Notes: a model not told the origin generated them from the sequence alone. 22,402 nucleotides of DNA from Hyphococcus sp. (GCA_021604605.1 BQJH01000019.1:1-22402), one strand, 5' to 3'. Positions 7,930-16,286 are shown, counted from the first letter of the stretch. A program made the numbers and translations.

Positions 7930-9060
7930 TCACCCCTGCAATACAATTTGAGTGACGATGGCGATGACGATTGAAACCAAAATAAGAAGATAGAAAAATC
8001 CGCTCATCAACGTTGAATATGTTGTTTTGATCCAACCTCTCCCGTAAGCGCGCTTAATAGCGAGTGTATAATACACCATCATACCCAGAAGCGCCGCCAA
8101 CCCCACATACGGAACGCCGATCTGCATCACAAAAATGGCGGCGCCGATAATCGCAAAGCCAACCGCATGTCCGTATAGTGACAACACCATGTGATCAAAG
8201 AAAAGCGCATCCTTACCGCGAATAAAAAGCCCAAGTATAAGCGCTAAAATAGGCGTCATAAGGAACATGACCCGCGGTAGCCACCTATTAAACGCATCGT
8301 TAAAGGCTTTGGGGTCCGCCACTGCCTCTCCCACACCATCTATGGCCTTTTGGATCAGGCCAGCGACTTGATCAACGTCTTCAACCACCGAGGCATCAGC
8401 GCTCTCTTCCGCCTTGGCTCGCTCCAACTCTTCCTCAACAGCGGAATTCACATTGGTCATGCACTCCTTCCACTTTTCTTGTGATGTCTGAATTTTAGAG
8501 GCCTGTCTAAAAAACTTCAGATCGACCTTGAGGTCGCAATTAATGAGCGACCCCTCCTGATCAGTAGTATTTTCTGCTTCATCTTCGGGTTCATCATTCT
8601 TGACGAAGCTGATTTCCAGCGGCTCAGTATTTTTAAGCTCGGTCACCTCAAGGGCGACAAACAATGTCTGCGTAAAACTCAACAACAAAAAGAAGATAAA
8701 ACTGACAACAAGAAAGAGCCTGACGGGCGGCGTATATTGAGAACGCTTACCGTGCGCATAGTTTGTTGCGACAACGCCCGGCGCAGCAACGAGAACCCCA
8801 AGCGTGCGCCACATGCGGCTATCGAAACTGAAGGTATCCTCGACAAAATCACGGGCAAGCAAGAACAAGCTGCGTCTTAGATCATCATTTTTCTGGCCAC
8901 AATTGGCGCAGAACACAGCGACACTCACGGCGCCACAGGAAAGACACGTCGCGGTAAGGTCAACGCCAGCAGCAGCTGCAGCATCCTCACTTGCCTCAGG
9001 CGAAGCTACCGGCGTCGCCTCGCCCGCCTCGCCGTCTTCCATGTCGTCAAATTCACTCAT
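7930..9060 (-). CDS. DUF3667 zinc-ribbon membrane protein
   Basis: A 376-residue inner-membrane protein. An acidic, Ala-rich N-terminus precedes a zinc ribbon with Cys39, Cys42, Cys51 and Cys54 (CLSCG and CANCGQ). The DUF3667 core comes next: RDFVEDTFSFDSRMWRTLGVLVAAPGVVA, then a basic YAHGKRSQYTPPVRLFL turn and a first membrane helix (about 113-135). An acidic, partly coiled-coil loop of about 120 residues follows. Its Cys residues near 173 and 200 could pair if the loop faces the periplasm. Four more hydrophobic segments finish the protein. The family is common and uncharacterised, and no enzyme motif is visible. The start at 9060 has AAGGGGCG upstream on the minus strand, a good ribosome binding site. 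It appears monocistronic and diverges from gluQ. Confidence 0.85.
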   Translation of the reverse strand: MSEFDDMEDGEAGEATPVASPEASEDAAAAAGVDLTATCLSCGAVSVAVFCANCGQKNDDLRRSLFLLARDFVEDTFSFDSRMWRTLGVLVAAPGVVATNYAHGKRSQYTPPVRLFLVVSFIFFLLLSFTQTLFVALEVTELKNTEPLEISFVKNDEPEDEAENTTDQEGSLINCDLKVDLKFFRQASKIQTSQEKWKECMTNVNSAVEEELERAKAEESADASVVEDVDQVAGLIQKAIDGVGEAVADPKAFNDAFNRWLPRVMFLMTPILALILGLFIRGKDALFFDHMVLSLYGHAVGFAIIGAAIFVMQIGVPYVGLAALLGMMVYYTLAIKRAYGRGWIKTTYSTLMSGFFYLLILVSIVIAIVTQIVLQG

Positions 9061-9187
9061 GTGCGCCCCTTACAAACACACTTATCATAAACACTAAGCG
9101 AGGTGAAACATCATGCAACAAGCGGTACAGCCTCACGATAATAGATTGTGCTTTTGATGAACCGATACATCAGTATAGTTGATACGC

Positions 9188-10054
9188 ATGACCGACTTCA
9201 TCACACGCTTTGCGCCGTCTCCGACCGGGCTCTTACATCTGGGGCACGCCTTTTCTGCGCTAACGGCCTATGAAGCAGCGCGCAAAAAGGATGGGGCTTT
9301 TATTCTGCGCATCGAGGATATTGATGCCGGACGCTGCAAACCGGAATTTGAACAGGCGATCTATGACGACCTTGAATGGCTGGGCCTTTCTTGGCTAACG
9401 CCAGTCCGCCGACAGTCAGACCATTTCAAGGATTATGAAAACGCCCTGGCGGTTTTGCGCAACAAGGGGCTTGTCTATCGCTGCTTTAAAACAAGAAAAG
9501 AAGTTGCTGAAGCGATCGCCAGCGCGCCACATCTATCCCCGGATGGACCGGAAGGACCGCAATATTTTGGCGAACCCCTCACGCCGAACAAAGAAAAGGA
9601 ATACCTGAGAAAAGGGCAAGCTTTTGCCTGGCGCCTCAACATAAAAAAAGCGATTGAGGCGACCAGAAATTTAAACGGTCCTCTTTTCTTCACGGAAGAA
9701 GGCGCCGGACCGAAAGGAGAAACCGGCGAAGTCACAGCGACACCAGAAGTTTTTGGCGACGCGATCATCGCCCGCAAAGATGCGAGAACGAGCTATCACA
9801 TCGCATCCGTTGTTGATGACGCCTTGCAAGGCGTGACGCACATCATCAGAGGCGAGGATCTTTTTCACGCCACCCATCTCCATCGATTGTTACAAATATT
9901 ATTGGACTTACCAGCACCGATTTATCATCATCACCGTCTGATAACGGATGAAAATGGCGCTCGCCTTTCCAAGCGAGACCAGTCGATCACGCTGCGCGCC
10001 TTACGCGAAGACGGGGCGACACCTCAAGATATCAGGAAACGTCTGGGGTTCTAA
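9188..10054 (+). CDS. gluQ: Glutamyl-Q tRNA(Asp) synthetase
   Basis: A truncated glutamyl-tRNA synthetase paralog that attaches glutamate to the queuosine base in the anticodon of tRNA(Asp). Its 288 residues are right for the family: the catalytic Rossmann domain is present and the anticodon-binding domain is absent. Class I signatures are HLGH (residues 17-20) within RFAPSPTGLLHLGHAF, and RLSKRD (about 259-264). The glutamate-binding RIEDID follows the first motif. The zinc-binding cysteines of the E. coli enzyme are not conserved: only YRCFKTR remains, with no second Cys and no distal pair. I chose the ATG at 9188 over an upstream TTG at 9179. There is no Shine-Dalgarno, and TATAGT lies at 9174-9179, so the mRNA may be leaderless. 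Its stop codon overlaps that of the convergent DUF1287 gene. Confidence 0.93.
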   Translation: MTDFITRFAPSPTGLLHLGHAFSALTAYEAARKKDGAFILRIEDIDAGRCKPEFEQAIYDDLEWLGLSWLTPVRRQSDHFKDYENALAVLRNKGLVYRCFKTRKEVAEAIASAPHLSPDGPEGPQYFGEPLTPNKEKEYLRKGQAFAWRLNIKKAIEATRNLNGPLFFTEEGAGPKGETGEVTATPEVFGDAIIARKDARTSYHIASVVDDALQGVTHIIRGEDLFHATHLHRLLQILLDLPAPIYHHHRLITDENGARLSKRDQSITLRALREDGATPQDIRKRLGF

Positions 10055-10653
10055 TTATCAGGCGCGCTATATCGATAATGTCCGGTCATTTTCCAGTCGA
10101 ACAGGACATCTTCAAGCTTTGGCCCCGCCCCGATATTATGAACGACCATGGGTCGCCCCGACGCCGCAAGTTTATCAGTCACCACGCCGATATGGGGCAG
10201 CCACCCTTTGTCACCTTTTAAGTTCCACGCAACGATATCGCCCGGCAGATAATCTTGTGGGTCGCTGCTTGAAGGCAATCGCGCGCCTTCACGGGTCAAA
10301 AACTTTTCCAGGTTTGGCACCCGGCGGTGATCAATATTTTTGTCAGGCCGCGTTAGACCCCAATGGTTCGGATAGGCTGAAAAGTTCTCACGCATATCTT
10401 CATGCACAAGTTTTTGCAGGTCGATCTCCAGCGCACGCAACGCCCGAACAACAACGTCAGCACAAACACCACGATCCGCCGCCACATCTCCGCCCGGGTA
10501 TGCAAGCTGAACATAGGCCGGGTCGTAAGTTACAGAATGGGATGTTCGCTCGATCGCAGCGGCGGAGAGGCGCTCACCAAAAGTCTCCGCGACAACCGCT
10601 AATGGCAGCCAGCACAGGACCAGCCCTGAAAAAGCAAGCAGTGATTTCTTCAT
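10051..10653 (-). CDS. Exported DUF1287 protein (papain-like fold)
   Basis: A 200-residue protein of the DUF1287 family with a signal peptide (MKKSLLAFSGLVLCWLPLAVVAE, cleaved near residue 22). The family resembles NlpC/P60-like papain-fold hydrolases. Conserved candidates here are Cys64 in DRGVCADVV, His154 in LPHIGVV and His172 in VVHNIGAG, in the C-H-H order expected of such sites. PGDIVAWNL near 137 is the typical strand before the histidine. A role in cell-wall or envelope peptide processing is inferred, not shown. I use the ATG at 10653 because the longer frame (10674) places extra residues before the signal peptide. It converges on gluQ with overlapping stop codons and diverges from the DoxX-like gene. 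Confidence 0.88.
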   Translation of the reverse strand: MKKSLLAFSGLVLCWLPLAVVAETFGERLSAAAIERTSHSVTYDPAYVQLAYPGGDVAADRGVCADVVVRALRALEIDLQKLVHEDMRENFSAYPNHWGLTRPDKNIDHRRVPNLEKFLTREGARLPSSSDPQDYLPGDIVAWNLKGDKGWLPHIGVVTDKLAASGRPMVVHNIGAGPKLEDVLFDWKMTGHYRYSAPDN

Positions 10654-10783
10654 GCCCGCCATTCTAGCCAACAATCATGGCGGCATCGGGGCGAATTCTC
10701 GTTCATCACGCTGCAAGACAACAAATTGTGAAAAGACATTTGCGCCCCGTCACGTTAGATCGCCATGACAGACGGAGGGAATA

Positions 10784-11206
10784 ATGAAAGCTGCTTTGCT
10801 ATTGGCGCTGCGGGTGACAACCGGCGCGCTCTTAATGATATGGGGATCGATCAAAGCCTTTGCGCCAGCAAAAGCGATGATGGTATCCGACAAATATTAT
10901 GACGGCGCGGTGAGTGACGCCGCTCTGCAAATGCCGTTAGGCATTGCGCAAATGCTCTTGGGCGCGCTCGTTATTTTAGGGCTTTTCAGGCGAGTGATTT
11001 ACCCATTGCAGGCGGTCGTTCTTGTTGGCGGTGCGCTCGCGATCTGGAAGTACCTTCTCGACCCGCTCGGCCTTTATCTCCTGACGGAAGAAACACGCAA
11101 CGTCTTGTTTTTCCCATCCAGCACCGTTGCGGTCGCTACATTGATATTGCTCGCCTTCAAGGAATATGACGCACTGTCTCTGGATCGGCTGTTGTCACGA
11201 CACTGA
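10784..11206 (+). CDS. DoxX-like four-helix membrane protein
   Basis: A 140-residue membrane protein of the DoxX/DoxD-like group. Four helices are visible at about 4-22, 48-66, 72-92 and 108-124. The sequence opens with LRVTTGALLMIWGSIKAF, typical of the family's first helix, and helix 2 carries the GIAQMLLGALVILGLFRR pattern. Some DoxX relatives are linked to thiosulfate-quinone oxidation or redox stress, but most are uncharacterised and no substrate can be assigned. The ATG at 10784 has a near-perfect ribosome binding site, GGAGG, six bases upstream. It is transcribed away from the DUF1287 gene and precedes yccF by 100 bases. Confidence 0.78.
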   Translation: MKAALLLALRVTTGALLMIWGSIKAFAPAKAMMVSDKYYDGAVSDAALQMPLGIAQMLLGALVILGLFRRVIYPLQAVVLVGGALAIWKYLLDPLGLYLLTEETRNVLFFPSSTVAVATLILLAFKEYDALSLDRLLSRH

Positions 11207-11306
11207 GCCATACTCTCCCATGCGATAAGCAGAGGGTGGAATGCGGTAAAACGGGATGAAATCTCTCACCACGCCCCCATATTAGGCTCAACCGGAGGCG
11301 AAACCT

Positions 11307-11768
11307 ATGTATCCTGACCACCCCATCAATCACGACCGAGGCGTGACGCCCTTTGCGTTATTGCTCAATGTTTTATGGCTGGTGCTTGGCGGCGCGCTCG
11401 CCGCCATAGGCTGGTTTATTGCCGCCTTCGTCATGGCCATCACTATCATCGGCATCCCATGGGCGCGCGCTGCGTTTGACAATGGCGTCTATTCTCTGTG
11501 GCCGTTCGGCGCGAAACCCATGGCGCGCGATCGTCTCTATGGAGAAGATATCGGGACAGGACCCCTCGGATTTCTCGGCAATATTATCTGGTTCGTGCTG
11601 GCGGGTTGGTGGCTGGCGCTTGGACACCTGATTGCCGCTGCAGGTCTTGCGATCACTATCATTGGCCTGCCCTTCGCCTGGGCGCATTTAAAACTGGCGG
11701 GCTTCTCACTGTGGCCAATCGGTCGAACCATTGTGCATAGCGATGTCAGAAGCCGGGCGTATTATTAA
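11307..11768 (+). CDS. yccF: YccF-family inner membrane protein
   Basis: A 153-residue inner-membrane protein built from two copies of the YccF domain. The internal repeat is easy to see: an N-terminal unit with NVLWLVLGG, AITIIGIPWARAAF and YSLWPFG, and a C-terminal unit with NIIWFVLAGWWLALGH, AITIIGLPFAWAHL and FSLWPIG. Each unit contributes two membrane helices. E. coli YccF has the same two-domain plan and a similar length; its function is unknown. The start at 11307 has GGAGG eight bases upstream. It may be read through from the DoxX-like gene or from its own promoter in the 100-base gap. Confidence 0.9.
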   Translation: MYPDHPINHDRGVTPFALLLNVLWLVLGGALAAIGWFIAAFVMAITIIGIPWARAAFDNGVYSLWPFGAKPMARDRLYGEDIGTGPLGFLGNIIWFVLAGWWLALGHLIAAAGLAITIIGLPFAWAHLKLAGFSLWPIGRTIVHSDVRSRAYY

Positions 11769-11930
11769 ACGCATGGCTAGCACGAAGCTGAAGGCAGCTA
11801 ACCGCAAATACGGGGCAGCTTAGCGCAAAGCTACACACCCAAGGCTTTACATTACCTGCCGTCAGTGAAAACCGTCACTTCATAAAAATTCAAATACATT
11901 GACGCTACAATAAGATTGGATCGCGACGGT

Positions 11931-12674
11931 ATGAAATCCACTTTATCAGCTTTACTTGCTTGCCTTCTTTGCACACTCGGCGCCGCCACGGCCCAAGACA
12001 TTAATCCCCTAACAATTCATACCAATGATGGGCTCAAACTAGCGGCTAGACATTTTGCCCCTAAAACATCCGGTAACGGAATTTTATTGTTGAACATGTG
12101 CGATCCTCAGGCAGATATGACCCATTGGGATGGCGTCGCCGCAAAATTACAGGACAAAGGTTTTCACGTTTTAACATTTGATTATCGAGGTTTCGGCGAA
12201 AGCGAAGGCGAGAAACTAAAAGGAACATCCCAAGCAGAAGTAATTCAAATATGGCGCGATGAATGGCTGACTGATGTTGAAGCTGCTTACTCACTGTTAG
12301 CATCGCAAAGTGGCGTGACCTCTGAAGCGATCGGCGTTGCAGGCGCTAGCTGCGGCACTTTCCTAGGGTTGGAATTTATACTGACCCATCCGAATGTGAA
12401 AGCTTTTGCCTCTCTCGGGGGGCCTGTTGACGACTCGCTCATCAGTAGGCTTGAAAAAAACAAAACTACGATCCCAATGCTTCTGATCGGGGCGAGTGAA
12501 GGCCTAACGCTTGATTGGTCAGACAGAGTCTTCAACGTTTCGCAAAATCAACGAACACAACTAACAAAATACAAATTCGTAAAGCACGGGACAGATATTC
12601 TGTTTGAAGTTCCTGAGGTGGAAAACCAGATTGCTGACTGGTTCGAGCTTTATTTAAATCACCCCAAGAAATAA
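11931..12674 (+). CDS. Exported alpha/beta hydrolase
   Basis: A 247-residue alpha/beta-hydrolase-fold protein with a signal peptide (MKSTLSALLACLLC onward, cleaved near ATA-Q at residue 21). It shows FDYRGFGESEG (about 83-93, oxyanion region), the nucleophile elbow VAGASCG with Ser140, and a C-terminal His219 in FVKHGTD. The acid residue should lie after IPMLLIGASEG, with Asp195 the nearest candidate. It is probably a periplasmic esterase or related hydrolase; the substrate cannot be read. I use the ATG at 11931 because the earlier in-frame TTG at 11916 adds charged residues ahead of the signal peptide. Its codons look more AT-rich than those of neighbouring genes, for example runs of AAA, ACA and TTA. 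That could mean recent acquisition or simply weak expression. Confidence 0.85.
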   Translation: MKSTLSALLACLLCTLGAATAQDINPLTIHTNDGLKLAARHFAPKTSGNGILLLNMCDPQADMTHWDGVAAKLQDKGFHVLTFDYRGFGESEGEKLKGTSQAEVIQIWRDEWLTDVEAAYSLLASQSGVTSEAIGVAGASCGTFLGLEFILTHPNVKAFASLGGPVDDSLISRLEKNKTTIPMLLIGASEGLTLDWSDRVFNVSQNQRTQLTKYKFVKHGTDILFEVPEVENQIADWFELYLNHPKK

Positions 12675-12703
12675 AGAGTGCTCTCTGAGAGTTAGTCGCT
12701 CCT

Positions 12704-13174
12704 CTACACAGCCTTCACATAAAGCTTTGTGCCTTCTGTGCGGGTAACCTCCACCTCGGCGCCAGCAATAAAGTCTTCGCCGGTTTCGCTTTCCGCAAGC
12801 CATAGGGTGTCGCCCATACGCACCTTGCCTGCGCCGCGCTCAAAGTTTTCATCAACGCTGACACGCCGGCCAATTTTCTGAGCGCCGCGCTCATTCAAGG
12901 TGAAGTGATCCGCCTGGGAGTTGTTAAGCCAAGGTTTAACGTAACGCGGCGCAAAAGCAGACAGAGCGACTGTAAACGCCGCAAAGATAAATAGCTGCAT
13001 CTGCCAGGCGTCACCCAGCGGCCAAACCGAAAAGAAACCGACCAGCGCTGCGGATAGGGCAGGCCATAGAAAATAGGTTGATCCGGTCAATAATTCGATG
13101 ACCAACAACCCGGCGGCAAAAACCCACCAATACCAAAATGGCATGGTTGAAAAAAACTCGATCAGACTTGCCAT
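12704..13174 (-). CDS. NfeD-like membrane protein
   Basis: A 156-residue member of the NfeD/YbbJ group that accompanies SPFH proteins. Hydrophobic helices lie at about 12-30, 34-50 and 60-76 (MPFWYWWVFAAGLLVIELL, then YFLWPALSAALVGFF). A C-terminal OB-like domain follows with GRRVSVDENF, GAGKVRMGDTLW and AGAEVEVTRTEGTKLYVK. In E. coli the equivalent gene, ybbJ, is linked to qmcA. Here it follows qmcA after 98 bases on the same strand, so they are presumably one operon. The start at 13174 has GGGAGG eight bases upstream on the minus strand. The role is inferred to be assisting or stabilising the membrane-microdomain SPFH partner. Confidence 0.9.
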   Translation of the reverse strand: MASLIEFFSTMPFWYWWVFAAGLLVIELLTGSTYFLWPALSAALVGFFSVWPLGDAWQMQLFIFAAFTVALSAFAPRYVKPWLNNSQADHFTLNERGAQKIGRRVSVDENFERGAGKVRMGDTLWLAESETGEDFIAGAEVEVTRTEGTKLYVKAV

Positions 13175-13272
13175 AAGTTCCGCCTCCCAAAAAAACCTTA
13201 CTCTAAAACTCTATACTCATTGAAGAAGACGCCAGCCTGCGGCGCCTTCCTGTATTGTCGTTGCCCTGCTTG

Positions 13273-14232
13273 TTACCCGGCAGGCGGCACGGAGCCTGAC
13301 GCCGGTCTTGCATCATCTTTGACGCCTTCGAAAGCCTGCTTGGCCAACGCCCCAACGCCGCCGATTGTGCCCACCAGCGCACTCATTTCCGCCGGTAGAA
13401 TAAGCGTCTTTTGTTGTGGCGAGATCGCCAGTTTCTCAAACGCCTTCACATAATCCTGCGCAACGAAGTAGTTGATCGCCTGCACATCACCTTTGGCAAT
13501 CGCCTCAGAGACCATGGCGGTTGCCTTGGCTTCCGCCTCAGCCTCACGCTCTCGCGCTTCTGCATCCCGAAATGCCGCTTCCTTACGACCCTCCGCCTCC
13601 AGAATGGCGGATTGCTTTTCACCTTCTGCGCGCAAAACAGCCGACTGCTTATCCCCTTCTGCGGTTAGAATTTCCGCACGCTTCAACCGCTCAGCCTTCA
13701 TCTGCCTCGCCATCGCTTCGGTAATGTCAGCTGGCGGCTCAAGGTCTTTAATTTCAACACGGGTGACTTTCACGCCCCATGGCTGGGTCGCCGCATCGAT
13801 GACCCGCAACAATCTTTCATTGATGTCGTCCCGGTTGGACAAAACTTCATCAAGATCCAGCGATCCAATCACGGTACGGACGTTTGTCATCGACAAATTA
13901 GAGATTGCTCTTGTGAGGTTGTGCACCTCATAGGCCGCCGCCGCAGCATCCATGATCTGTATAAAAGCCACCGCGTCGGTTGTGACCTGCGCATTATCGC
14001 GCGTAATCACTTCCTGCGCCGGAATATCCAAAACCTGTTCCATCATGTTCATGCGCCGGCCAATCCGGTCCACAAATGGCACGATGAAATGCAACCCCGG
14101 CTTCATCGTGTTGGTGTACCGGCCAAACCGCTCGACGGTATATTCAAACCCTTGCGGGATAACTTTTACCGATGAAAACATCAGAACAATCGCCAAAACG
14201 ACGAGCGCGACAACAACTAATTCGGAACCCAT
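13273..14232 (-). CDS. qmcA: SPFH/band-7 membrane protein, QmcA-like
   Basis: A stomatin-like protein of 319 residues anchored by one N-terminal helix (about 4-22). The SPFH domain follows: QGFEYTVERFGRYTNTMKPGLHF and IGRRMNMMEQVLDIPAQEVITRDN. Next come the paraslipin-like VGSLDLDEVLSNRDDIN and ATQPWGVKVTRVEIKDLEPP. A long alpha-helical coiled coil has a repeated RAEG/EAEG pattern (about 185-245), and the C-terminal tail is Pro/Ala-rich. Such proteins form oligomers in membrane microdomains and influence FtsH-type proteolysis; that role is known for the family, not shown here. The ATG at 14232 has GGGAGAGA just upstream on the minus strand. The downstream NfeD-like gene completes the conserved pair. 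Confidence 0.93.
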   Translation of the reverse strand: MGSELVVVALVVLAIVLMFSSVKVIPQGFEYTVERFGRYTNTMKPGLHFIVPFVDRIGRRMNMMEQVLDIPAQEVITRDNAQVTTDAVAFIQIMDAAAAAYEVHNLTRAISNLSMTNVRTVIGSLDLDEVLSNRDDINERLLRVIDAATQPWGVKVTRVEIKDLEPPADITEAMARQMKAERLKRAEILTAEGDKQSAVLRAEGEKQSAILEAEGRKEAAFRDAEAREREAEAEAKATAMVSEAIAKGDVQAINYFVAQDYVKAFEKLAISPQQKTLILPAEMSALVGTIGGVGALAKQAFEGVKDDARPASGSVPPAG

Positions 14233-14459
14233 AATCTCTCCCTTCTCAAAAACTATGACCTATAGATGGGAACGAAGACCCGCCCTCACCAGACTTGAAA
14301 ATTCGATTCTTTGCACTAGCCCACTGAAATATTAGGGTTTTTCCCGATTTGGCTCGGCAGAAAGACGCCGCTGCATCCTTGCAACGCTCCTTGGTGAAAC
14401 TTAAATCTCGGAGCCTAACCCCCTATCAGTTCGGTTAACCCGGCGTTAAAATCGATCTC

Positions 14460-16286
14460 GTGAGAGTAAAACGAACATCATACCGGCGGAGACGATCTGC
14501 CGGCTGGGGAGCGCTGTGCAGCGCTCTTGCCTCTGCGTGTCTTTCAAGCGCTGCGCTCGCACAAAGCGAAACCCAAAATGACTTTCAGGGCGAATTCTCG
14601 ATCCCGGTTAATCAGGGCCGAGCCTGGGAAGTTTATAAAGATCATTGGAGCGCTGATGACGAGGCCGGATATTCGGCCTTTGTCACAGCCATTGGCCGGG
14701 CAAATTGTTCTTCGCTTCAAGCCTGCCTGAAAAGCGACGCCAACCCCTATCGCTCGGACAAGGACCCAGTCCTGCGCGGTGATTGCGCGGATATGGCGTA
14801 TATCATGCGCGCTTATTATGCGTGGAAAAATGGCCTGCCCTTTTCATTTCAGAACGCGATGCGCACCGCGGACGGGTCAAGAGATGACATCCGATATTCC
14901 AGCGAGGGCAATATCGTTGCGGGACGGCGCGGTATCCGAAACTTTGTCACGGATGCTCACGGGTTTTTAAAAAGCATTGGCGGGCAGGTTTCCACCGCGA
15001 TGTTCCGCACCCACCCGGAGAAAGGCGCCGGGCAATCTCATGATGATTTCTACCCCGTCGAGATTTCACGCGACGGCGTAAAACCCGGCGTGATCGCCTA
15101 TGACATTTATGGCCATGTGGGCATTGTCTACGACATTCTTGATGATGGCCGTGTTCTTGTTATTGCTTCGCACCCTGATGAATCCGTCACACGTTCAACC
15201 TATGGCCCTAACTTCATGCGGTCCAAGCCAGAACTTGGCGCCGGGCTGAAAGCATGGCGACCGATCTCAGTTGAAGGGGCTGAAATCGCTTCAGACGGCT
15301 CGTTAATTGGCGGGCGCCTGCGTGCGGCAAAAAACAGTGAGTTGGAAAATTATTCGCTGGAACAATATTACGGCAATGTTCCGCACCCGTCTGGCATCTG
15401 GCATTATGGCGAGTTCCGCCATCAGGACAGGACCCTGAAATATTATGACTATGTGCGGCGCCAGCTCGCGGCGCCCGGATTTTCTTACGACCCGATAGAA
15501 GAACTACGCTTTGGCCTACAGACGATTTGCGGCTCTATCAAAGCGCGAAAAGTTGCGGTTGATGCTGCGGTCATGTCTAGGGTCCATCTCAAACCACACC
15601 CTAAAAGATTGCCGCCGAACATTTATGGCACTTATGGGGAATGGGAAGAGTTCTCAACGCCATCGCGCGACGCCCGTCTTAAAGTCAGCTTCATTGAGCT
15701 GCGCCGGGACATCCAACACTTAGTGATGGATGTAGAGGCTGGCGCGGACGGCGTGCATTATGATGGGGATGATCTGGCGGGTGATCTTCTGACGGCTTTT
15801 GATGAAGAAAAAGATGCCTGCACTTTTACCTACTGGCGTTCAGATGCAACGCGGGTCCGGCTTAATCTCGCACATACGATGGAGCGATTGTTCGATCTCT
15901 CATTTGATCCTTATCACTGCCCGGAGCGGCGCTGGGGCGCAAACGGCGCCGAACTTGAGACTTGCAGCGACGATGAGGTCAAAGCGCAATGGTACAACGC
16001 CTTGCGGTTTCTCCGCTATCAGGCCGAGCGCACCTATGACGTCGATATGGATTTCGCCCTGAATGAAATAAAACCGCCGATGCTCGCCACCCCCGAAGAA
16101 GGCGGGCTAGGCGTAGAAGCCCCAGCGGACGCTGACATCCGTGCTTATTTGAAAAGCTTGCAGCCCGCTCTCGTGGCGGATCGGGAAGCTGACGGTAAAA
16201 TCGTGGCCATTGACTATATCCCCGATGACCAAGCCGTCTTCTTCCCCGTCTGGCACCAACGGCTGGCCCGTGAACGGCAGCGGTAG
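14460..16286 (+). CDS. Large secreted protein with a papain-like N-terminal half
   Basis: A 608-residue exported protein I cannot assign to a named family. A basic N-terminus (SYRRRRSAGW) precedes a hydrophobic signal segment ending near LAQS (residue 35). The GTG at 14460 is the only start that keeps this signal, although no good ribosome binding site precedes it. Residues 100-270 look like a papain-fold hydrolase: Cys109 in RGDCADMAYIMRAYYAWKNGLP, then GVIAYDIYGHVGIVYDI with His219, then VIASHPDES with His238. That resembles the Cys/His layout of NlpC/P60 or transglutaminase-like enzymes. The C-terminal half (about 300-600) is rich in charged and aromatic residues and has no motif I recognise. 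Cell-wall or surface-peptide processing is a guess. It is flanked by the divergent qmcA operon and the HIG1-type gene. Confidence 0.75.
   Translation: MRVKRTSYRRRRSAGWGALCSALASACLSSAALAQSETQNDFQGEFSIPVNQGRAWEVYKDHWSADDEAGYSAFVTAIGRANCSSLQACLKSDANPYRSDKDPVLRGDCADMAYIMRAYYAWKNGLPFSFQNAMRTADGSRDDIRYSSEGNIVAGRRGIRNFVTDAHGFLKSIGGQVSTAMFRTHPEKGAGQSHDDFYPVEISRDGVKPGVIAYDIYGHVGIVYDILDDGRVLVIASHPDESVTRSTYGPNFMRSKPELGAGLKAWRPISVEGAEIASDGSLIGGRLRAAKNSELENYSLEQYYGNVPHPSGIWHYGEFRHQDRTLKYYDYVRRQLAAPGFSYDPIEELRFGLQTICGSIKARKVAVDAAVMSRVHLKPHPKRLPPNIYGTYGEWEEFSTPSRDARLKVSFIELRRDIQHLVMDVEAGADGVHYDGDDLAGDLLTAFDEEKDACTFTYWRSDATRVRLNLAHTMERLFDLSFDPYHCPERRWGANGAELETCSDDEVKAQWYNALRFLRYQAERTYDVDMDFALNEIKPPMLATPEEGGLGVEAPADADIRAYLKSLQPALVADREADGKIVAIDYIPDDQAVFFPVWHQRLARERQR

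Noticed and set aside
9948..10667. 239-residue plus-strand frame opposite the DUF1287 gene
   Set aside because: The DUF1287 protein on the minus strand has a signal peptide and conserved Cys/His pattern. The plus-strand product is low-complexity and His/Pro/Arg-rich.
13222..13250. Imperfect hairpin between qmcA and the NfeD-like gene (minus-strand AAGGCGCC with GGCGTCTT)
   Set aside because: The stem contains a G-U pair and is followed by only CTTCTTC, not a T-run, so it is not a convincing terminator. The two genes are expected to be co-transcribed.
13670..13790. Repetitive-looking AEG/EAR coding stretch in qmcA, considered as a DNA repeat
   Set aside because: It is the normal coiled-coil heptad region of SPFH proteins. 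The DNA copies differ and there is no tandem repeat unit.
14233..14459. Gap between qmcA and the 608-residue protein, examined for small genes or RNA
   Set aside because: I found only divergent leader sequence. A TATAGG on the minus strand near qmcA lacks a matching -35, and no tRNA-like fold or ORF with a ribosome binding site is present.
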